Assembly: GCA_013215515.1 (NCBI GenBank)
Contig: JABSPC010000043.1
Coordinates: 1-8,945 of the forward strand
Reading direction: 5' to 3'
Origin: Crocinitomicaceae bacterium
GTDB taxonomy: Bacteria; Bacteroidota; Bacteroidia; Flavobacteriales_D; Crocinitomicaceae
Length of the DNA: 8,945 nt
The position numbers and the translations under genes are program-made. Below the pieces are notes generated by a model. That model searched no databases and was not told where the DNA came from. It worked only from the letters and a program-made list of their open reading frames with translations. This document shows positions 5,402 through 8,945 of this stretch, in pieces (position 1 is the first letter of the stretch; each line of letters starts with the position of its first letter).

Positions 5402-6240
5402 AACAGCACAAATTGAAATATAGTGTTGAGATGATCTCAGAAGTACTTGATGTGAGTAAAAGTGGTTACTATAACTGGTTAAAGTCTGGTCCATCAGAGC
5501 GGTGATTAGAAAACCTAAAAATCGTTGAGATGATCGAAGACATTTTTGAACAAAGCCATGAAAGTTATGGATCACCAAGAATGACTGTAGAGTTAGAAAA
5601 ACGTGGCTACAAAGTATCTAGACCTAAAACTGCTAGAATGATGAAGGCTTTAGGTGTAGTGGCTAGAAGAAATAGAAAGTTCAAGAATACAACGGACTCG
5701 AATCACAACTATCCAGTATCCCCTAACATTTTGAATCAAAACTTTTCAGTAGAAAGAAGAAATCAAATCTGAGTATCAGACATTACCTACATCGAGACAA
5801 CCAAAGGCTGGGTTTACTTAACGGTAATCATTGACCTATTTGATAGAAAAGTAATCGGATGGTCACTTAACGAAGATTTAACGGCTGAAAACACGATCAT
5901 TAAAGCATGGTATACCGCTGTTGAAAATAGACCCGTTAAAGAAAAACTGATTTTCCATTCAGATAGAGGTTCACAGTATACTTGTATTACTTTTAGAAAT
6001 ATCCTCAAAAGCTACGAAGGGTTCGTGAATGAAAGTATGTCCAGAAAAGGAAACTGCTGGGACAATGCTGTAGCAGAAAGCTTTTTTAAAAGCCTGAAAA
6101 CAGAATGGGTTTACAAAAACCACTACAATGTATACTCAGATGCTGAAATTTCCATTTTCAAGTGGATAGAAACTTGGTATAACAGAAACAGAAGATACTC
6201 AGCTTTGAATTACAAAACCATTAATGAACTTGAATTATAA
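5353..6240 (+). pseudogene. IS3-family transposase OrfB, broken by two TGA stops
   Basis: Read in one frame from the frameshift site (or ATG 5398) to TAA 6238-6240, this is a full IS3 OrfB. It has a KYSVEMISEVLDVSKSGYYNW head, an HTH_21-type stretch (SYGSPRMTVELEKRGYKVS) and an rve/DDE integrase core with D in SDITYI (codon 5779), D in HSDRGSQY (5962) and E in VAESFFKSLKTEW (6076). The second D and the E are 37 residues apart; 35 is usual. Two in-frame TGA codons break it: 5503-5505 after GPSER, where CGA (Arg) is a plausible ancestor, and 5770-5772 in NQI-stop-VSDITY, where the family has Trp (TGG). Both are single transitions. The catalytic part lies behind both stops, so no active transposase is expected from this copy. 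Confidence 0.9.
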
Positions 6241-6244
6241 ACAA

Positions 6245-6292
6245 TTAGCAGCATGATCTTAACCTAGTGTCCATTTTTTTGTTGCAAGTCCA
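6245..6292 (-). repeat. right terminal inverted repeat of the IS3-like element
   Basis: The reverse complement begins TGGACTTGCAACAAAAAAA and ends TGCTGCTAA. It matches the left end at 34 of 48 positions. It starts 4 bp after the orfB stop codon, a normal compact layout for IS3 elements. Confidence 0.8.
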
Positions 6293-6367
6293 CAATTGGA
6301 TTCCAACGGAATGTGGTCAACACCTACAGATTCGGTTCAGACGATTTACTACGGGATCAAATTATAA
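6293..6367 (+). pseudogene. orphan 3' tail of an unidentified gene
   Basis: From the right IS edge one plus-strand frame reads QLDSNGMWSTPTD, then SVQTIYYGIKL and TAA (6365-6367), 24 codons with no own start upstream; within the IS the frame meets TAA. The aromatic, alternating end resembles the last strand of an outer-membrane beta-barrel, which is a weak impression. It does not resemble the missing part of MtfA. It may be the remnant of a gene whose 5' part was lost with the IS-linked rearrangement, or a chance open frame. Confidence 0.25.
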
Positions 6368-6393
6368 TCTATCCAAAAGGCATCAGCCGCTCT

Positions 6394-6409
6394 AAAAGCC
6401 TGAAAGGCG
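6394..6409 (-). terminator. weak candidate terminator behind ileS
   Basis: On the minus strand, a few bases past the ileS stop, a short hairpin CGCCT-TTC-AGGC (core 6398-6408) is followed by TTTT (6397-6394). The stem is only four to five pairs, so it would be weak. Confidence 0.3.
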
Positions 6410-6415
6410 ATCTAA

Positions 6416-8945
6416 TTACTTCACCAAGGCGATCGTTGTGTCTTCCGCTTCCACCAAATCAGTAACCAATGCCTCAGAATCCAACGATTCAAATACAATG
6501 TCATTCGCAAGAACCTCGTTGCAAACGTATTCTTTGTTCATCGTAATCGCATTTTGAATAAGAGCATTCGTATCTACCTTTAAAAGAATTCGATCCGTTA
6601 TTTCCAATCCAGAATCCTTTCTAAGATTTTGAACGCGATTCACTAATTCTCTAGCAATACCTTCGGCTTTCAAGTCGTTAGAAATTGTGACGTCCAATGC
6701 CACGGTCAAGTTCCCTTCAGAACTCACCAACCAACCCGGAATATCTTGTGCACTAATCTCAAAATCGTTTAAATCTAAATTCAATTGATTACCGTTAACC
6801 TCACCGGTCCAACCTTTATTTGCTTCGATCTCAGCGATATCATCTGTACTAAATTGAGCAACCATTCCGGCAATCGCTTTCATGTGCTTCCCATATTTAG
6901 GTCCAATAGTTTTGAAATTAGGCTTGATGCTTTTTACTAAAACACTGTTGTGTTCGGCTAGCAATTCCAATTCTTTGACGTTGATTTCAGACAAAATCAA
7001 TTCCTCAACGTGCTTAATGTTCGTTTCAAAGGTTGAATCCAAAGCTGGAATCATTATTTTTTGAAGTGGTTGACGTACGCGAATGTTTTCCTTCTTTCTT
7101 AATCCAAACACAAGTGAACATGTTCTCTGCGCAACATCCATCTGGCTTTCCAACTCAAGGTTGATGAAGTCCTCATTTGCAACAGGGAAATCGGCTAAGT
7201 GAATTGACTCAAATTTCTGCTTTCCAGAAACCGAATTCAAATCTGTAAACAATTGATCCATAAAGAAAGGGGCAATTGGTGCAGATAAAATTGAAACAGT
7301 CTCCAAACACGTGTATAAGGTTTGATACGCCGACAATTTATCTTTCGCCGCATCTTCGTCTGTCGTCTGTTTCCAGTAACGTCTTCTACAAAGTCTTACG
7401 TACCAGTTCGACAATTGATCACCAACAAATTCTTGAATCAATCGACCCGCTTTGGTTGGCTCATACGCCTCAAAAGCTGCATCAACATTTTTAATCAAAG
7501 AATTCAATTTTGACAATACCCATCTATCAATTTCTGGTCTTTCTTCCAATGCTACATCTGCCTCAGAGTAATCGAAATTGTCAATGTTTGCGTATAGTGC
7601 GAAGAATGAATATGTATTGTAAAGTGTTCCGAAAAATTTACGCTGAACCTCAGTTATTCCATCAAGATCGAACTTCAAGTTGTCCCAAGGTTGCGCATTT
7701 GTAATCATATACCAACGCGTTGCATCTGGACCGTATTTAGAAAGTGTTTCGAAAGGATCAACTCCATTTCCTAAACGCTTCGACATTTTCTGTCCTTTCT
7801 TGTCCAAAACCAATCCGTTTGAAACAACTACTTTGTACGCAACTGAATCAAAAACAAGTGTTGAAATAGCGTGTAACGTATAGAACCAACCTCTTGTTTG
7901 GTCAACGCCCTCAGCGATGAAATCTGCTGGAAATCCAACACGACCATCGATTAATTTTTTATTTTCAAAAGGATAGTGCCATTGTGCATACGGCATAGAT
8001 CCTGAATCAAACCATACATCAATCAAATCCGCTTCACGTTTCATTGGCTTACCAGAAGCTGAAACAAGCGTGATCTTGTCCATATAGTTTTTATGCAAAT
8101 CAACTTTCGCATAGTTGTCTTTGTCCATGTTTCCAACCTCAAATTCAGACATTGGATTCGCGTCCATAATACCAGCCGAAACTGCTTTATCACATTCCGT
8201 TTTCAATTGCTCAATTGATGAAATACAAACTCTCTCATCACCTTCTTCTGTTGACCAGATAGGAATTGGAATTCCCCAATATCTCGATCTAGAAAGGTTC
8301 CAATCATTTAAGTTTTCCAACCATTTCCCGAAACGTCCAGTTCCCGTAGATTGTGGTTTCCAGTTAATTGTTTTGTTCAATTCAGCCATTCGCTCTTTTC
8401 CATCAGTCGCTTTCACAAACCAAGAATCAAGTGGATAGTATAACACCGGTTTGTCCGTTCTCCAACAATGTGGGTAACTGTGAACGTATTTCTCAACCTT
8501 AAAGGCCTTGTTTTCTGTTTTTAATTGAATCGCGATTTGAACATCAGTGCTTTTATCTGGCGCTTTTCCGTCCTCGTAATATTCGTTCTTCACATATTGT
8601 CCAGCGAACGGTCCCATATTTGAAGTAAAACGACCCTGCAAATCAACTAGTGGAATTGGATTTCCGAGATCATCTAAAACCAATAATCCTGGGACACCAG
8701 CATCAGCAGCAACCTTAGCATCATCAGCACCAAAAGTAGGAGCTGTGTGCACGATTCCTGTTCCGTCTTCAGTTGTTACGAAATCACCCGTAATTACTTG
8801 AAAAGCCTTGTCTGGATTCTCATATGGAAGTGCAAAAGGAAGCAATTGTTCGTATTTAATTCCAGTCAAATCTTGACCAACACATTCTCCAATAATTCTG
8901 TATGGGATTTTATTGGCCTGAATCGCTGTGTTAAAATCAGCCATC
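6416..8945 (-). CDS. ileS: isoleucyl-tRNA synthetase, N-terminus off right edge
   Basis: The C-terminal ~843 codons of IleRS, ending at TAA 6416-6418. The enzyme charges tRNA-Ile in the cytoplasm and hydrolyses mischarged Val-tRNA. Numbered from the first Met in view (8944), it shows the end of the CP1 editing domain (GTGIVHTAPTFGADD, 61-75), CWRTDKPVLYYPLDSWFV (160-177), WNLSRSRYWGIPIPIW (215-230), DVWFDSGSMPYAQW (309-322), GWFYTLHAIST (352-362) and the class I KMSKR loop (386-390). The all-helical anticodon-binding domain follows (~450-620), then a long C-terminal extension ending with IARELVNRVQNLRKDSGLEI, seen in the larger eukaryote-like IleRS type. The HIGH motif and the first ~280-300 residues lie beyond the window. 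Full length would be about 1130, typical for Bacteroidota. No frame break is seen. Confidence 0.98.
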   Translation of the reverse strand, partial: MADFNTAIQANKIPYRIIGECVGQDLTGIKYEQLLPFALPYENPDKAFQVITGDFVTTEDGTGIVHTAPTFGADDAKVAADAGVPGLLVLDDLGNPIPLVDLQGRFTSNMGPFAGQYVKNEYYEDGKAPDKSTDVQIAIQLKTENKAFKVEKYVHSYPHCWRTDKPVLYYPLDSWFVKATDGKERMAELNKTINWKPQSTGTGRFGKWLENLNDWNLSRSRYWGIPIPIWSTEEGDERVCISSIEQLKTECDKAVSAGIMDANPMSEFEVGNMDKDNYAKVDLHKNYMDKITLVSASGKPMKREADLIDVWFDSGSMPYAQWHYPFENKKLIDGRVGFPADFIAEGVDQTRGWFYTLHAISTLVFDSVAYKVVVSNGLVLDKKGQKMSKRLGNGVDPFETLSKYGPDATRWYMITNAQPWDNLKFDLDGITEVQRKFFGTLYNTYSFFALYANIDNFDYSEADVALEERPEIDRWVLSKLNSLIKNVDAAFEAYEPTKAGRLIQEFVGDQLSNWYVRLCRRRYWKQTTDEDAAKDKLSAYQTLYTCLETVSILSAPIAPFFMDQLFTDLNSVSGKQKFESIHLADFPVANEDFINLELESQMDVAQRTCSLVFGLRKKENIRVRQPLQKIMIPALDSTFETNIKHVEELILSEINVKELELLAEHNSVLVKSIKPNFKTIGPKYGKHMKAIAGMVAQFSTDDIAEIEANKGWTGEVNGNQLNLDLNDFEISAQDIPGWLVSSEGNLTVALDVTISNDLKAEGIARELVNRVQNLRKDSGLEITDRILLKVDTNALIQNAITMNKEYVCNEVLANDIVFESLDSEALVTDLVEAEDTTIALVK

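Larger units (their letters stand above)
5023..6292 (+). mobile_element. IS3-family insertion sequence, degenerate, ~1270 bp
   Basis: The element is bounded by 48 bp imperfect inverted repeats (34 of 48 positions match, no gaps) and starts TGG and ends CCA. Its 1270 bp length fits the IS3 family. It carries orfA (5087-5401), an A6G frameshift heptamer and orfB (to 6240) with DDE residues. The orfB frame has two stop codons, so this copy cannot move on its own. No target duplication is visible: the flanks read GATAC on the left and CAATT on the right. The element separates the mtfA fragment from an unrelated gene tail and ileS. Confidence 0.9.

Noticed and set aside
5503..5772. Possible reassignment of TGA to a sense codon, from two in-frame TGA in the transposase and one at the Crp/DinB junction.
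   Set aside because: The ~840-codon ileS frame and the other genes use TGG for Trp and contain no in-frame TGA. The Crp-like protein ends at the usual place for its family, and only the IS gene is interrupted, so ordinary decay explains it.
6293..6420. Remaining 3' half of mtfA to the right of the IS.
   Set aside because: None of the three plus-strand frames gives an HExxH motif or recognisable M90 sequence before stops or the ileS end.
6882..8438. Several plus-strand frames of 60-107 codons opposite ileS.
   Set aside because: They lie antisense to well-conserved synthetase motifs and look like frame shadows.

Overview
The window looks like chromosomal DNA from a low-GC Bacteroidota, most likely Flavobacteriia of the Fluviicola/Crocinitomicaceae type. 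This is inferred from the short Crp-like regulator ending right after its helix-turn-helix, the lipoprotein with an RPGWxVEWH motif directly after its lipidated cysteine, the style of IleRS, and weak or absent Shine-Dalgarno sequences. No search could be run, so the taxon is a guess at family level.

Layout, left to right. (1) A minus-strand pair: a Crp/Fnr-family regulator (570-1178) followed by a DinB/YfiT-like four-helix protein (518 running off the left edge). (2) Divergent from the regulator, a plus-strand putative lipoprotein of unknown function (1224-1799), whose last 30 codons lie antisense to the next gene. (3) A minus-strand two-gene operon with a 16 bp overlap: a secreted MORN-repeat-like protein (2556-3218), then a fusion of a DoxX-like four-helix membrane domain to a GRDP-like (DUF1399) WHxH domain (1708-2571). 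(4) A small secreted histidine-rich protein (3558-3809) with a strong hairpin terminator behind it. (5) A plus-strand lipoprotein with three C-terminal membrane helices (4039-4725), followed by the first ~82 codons of an MtfA/M90 metallopeptidase gene. (6) That gene is cut by a degenerate IS3-family element (5023-6292) with 48 bp imperfect terminal inverted repeats, an orfA, an A6G programmed-frameshift site, and an orfB broken by two in-frame TGA codons. (7) A short orphan gene tail to the right of the IS, then the C-terminal ~840 codons of isoleucyl-tRNA synthetase (ileS) on the minus strand, running off the right edge.

Most of this is ordinary accessory chromosome. I see no convincing new multi-gene system such as a defence island, CRISPR array or secretion cluster. 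The points most worth following are the DoxX-GRDP fusion coupled to a secreted MORN-like partner, the IS insertion that removed the catalytic half of mtfA and has no matching target duplication (suggesting a deletion or recombination next to the IS), the small stem-loop just before the transposase start, and the antisense tail of the 1224-1799 lipoprotein.
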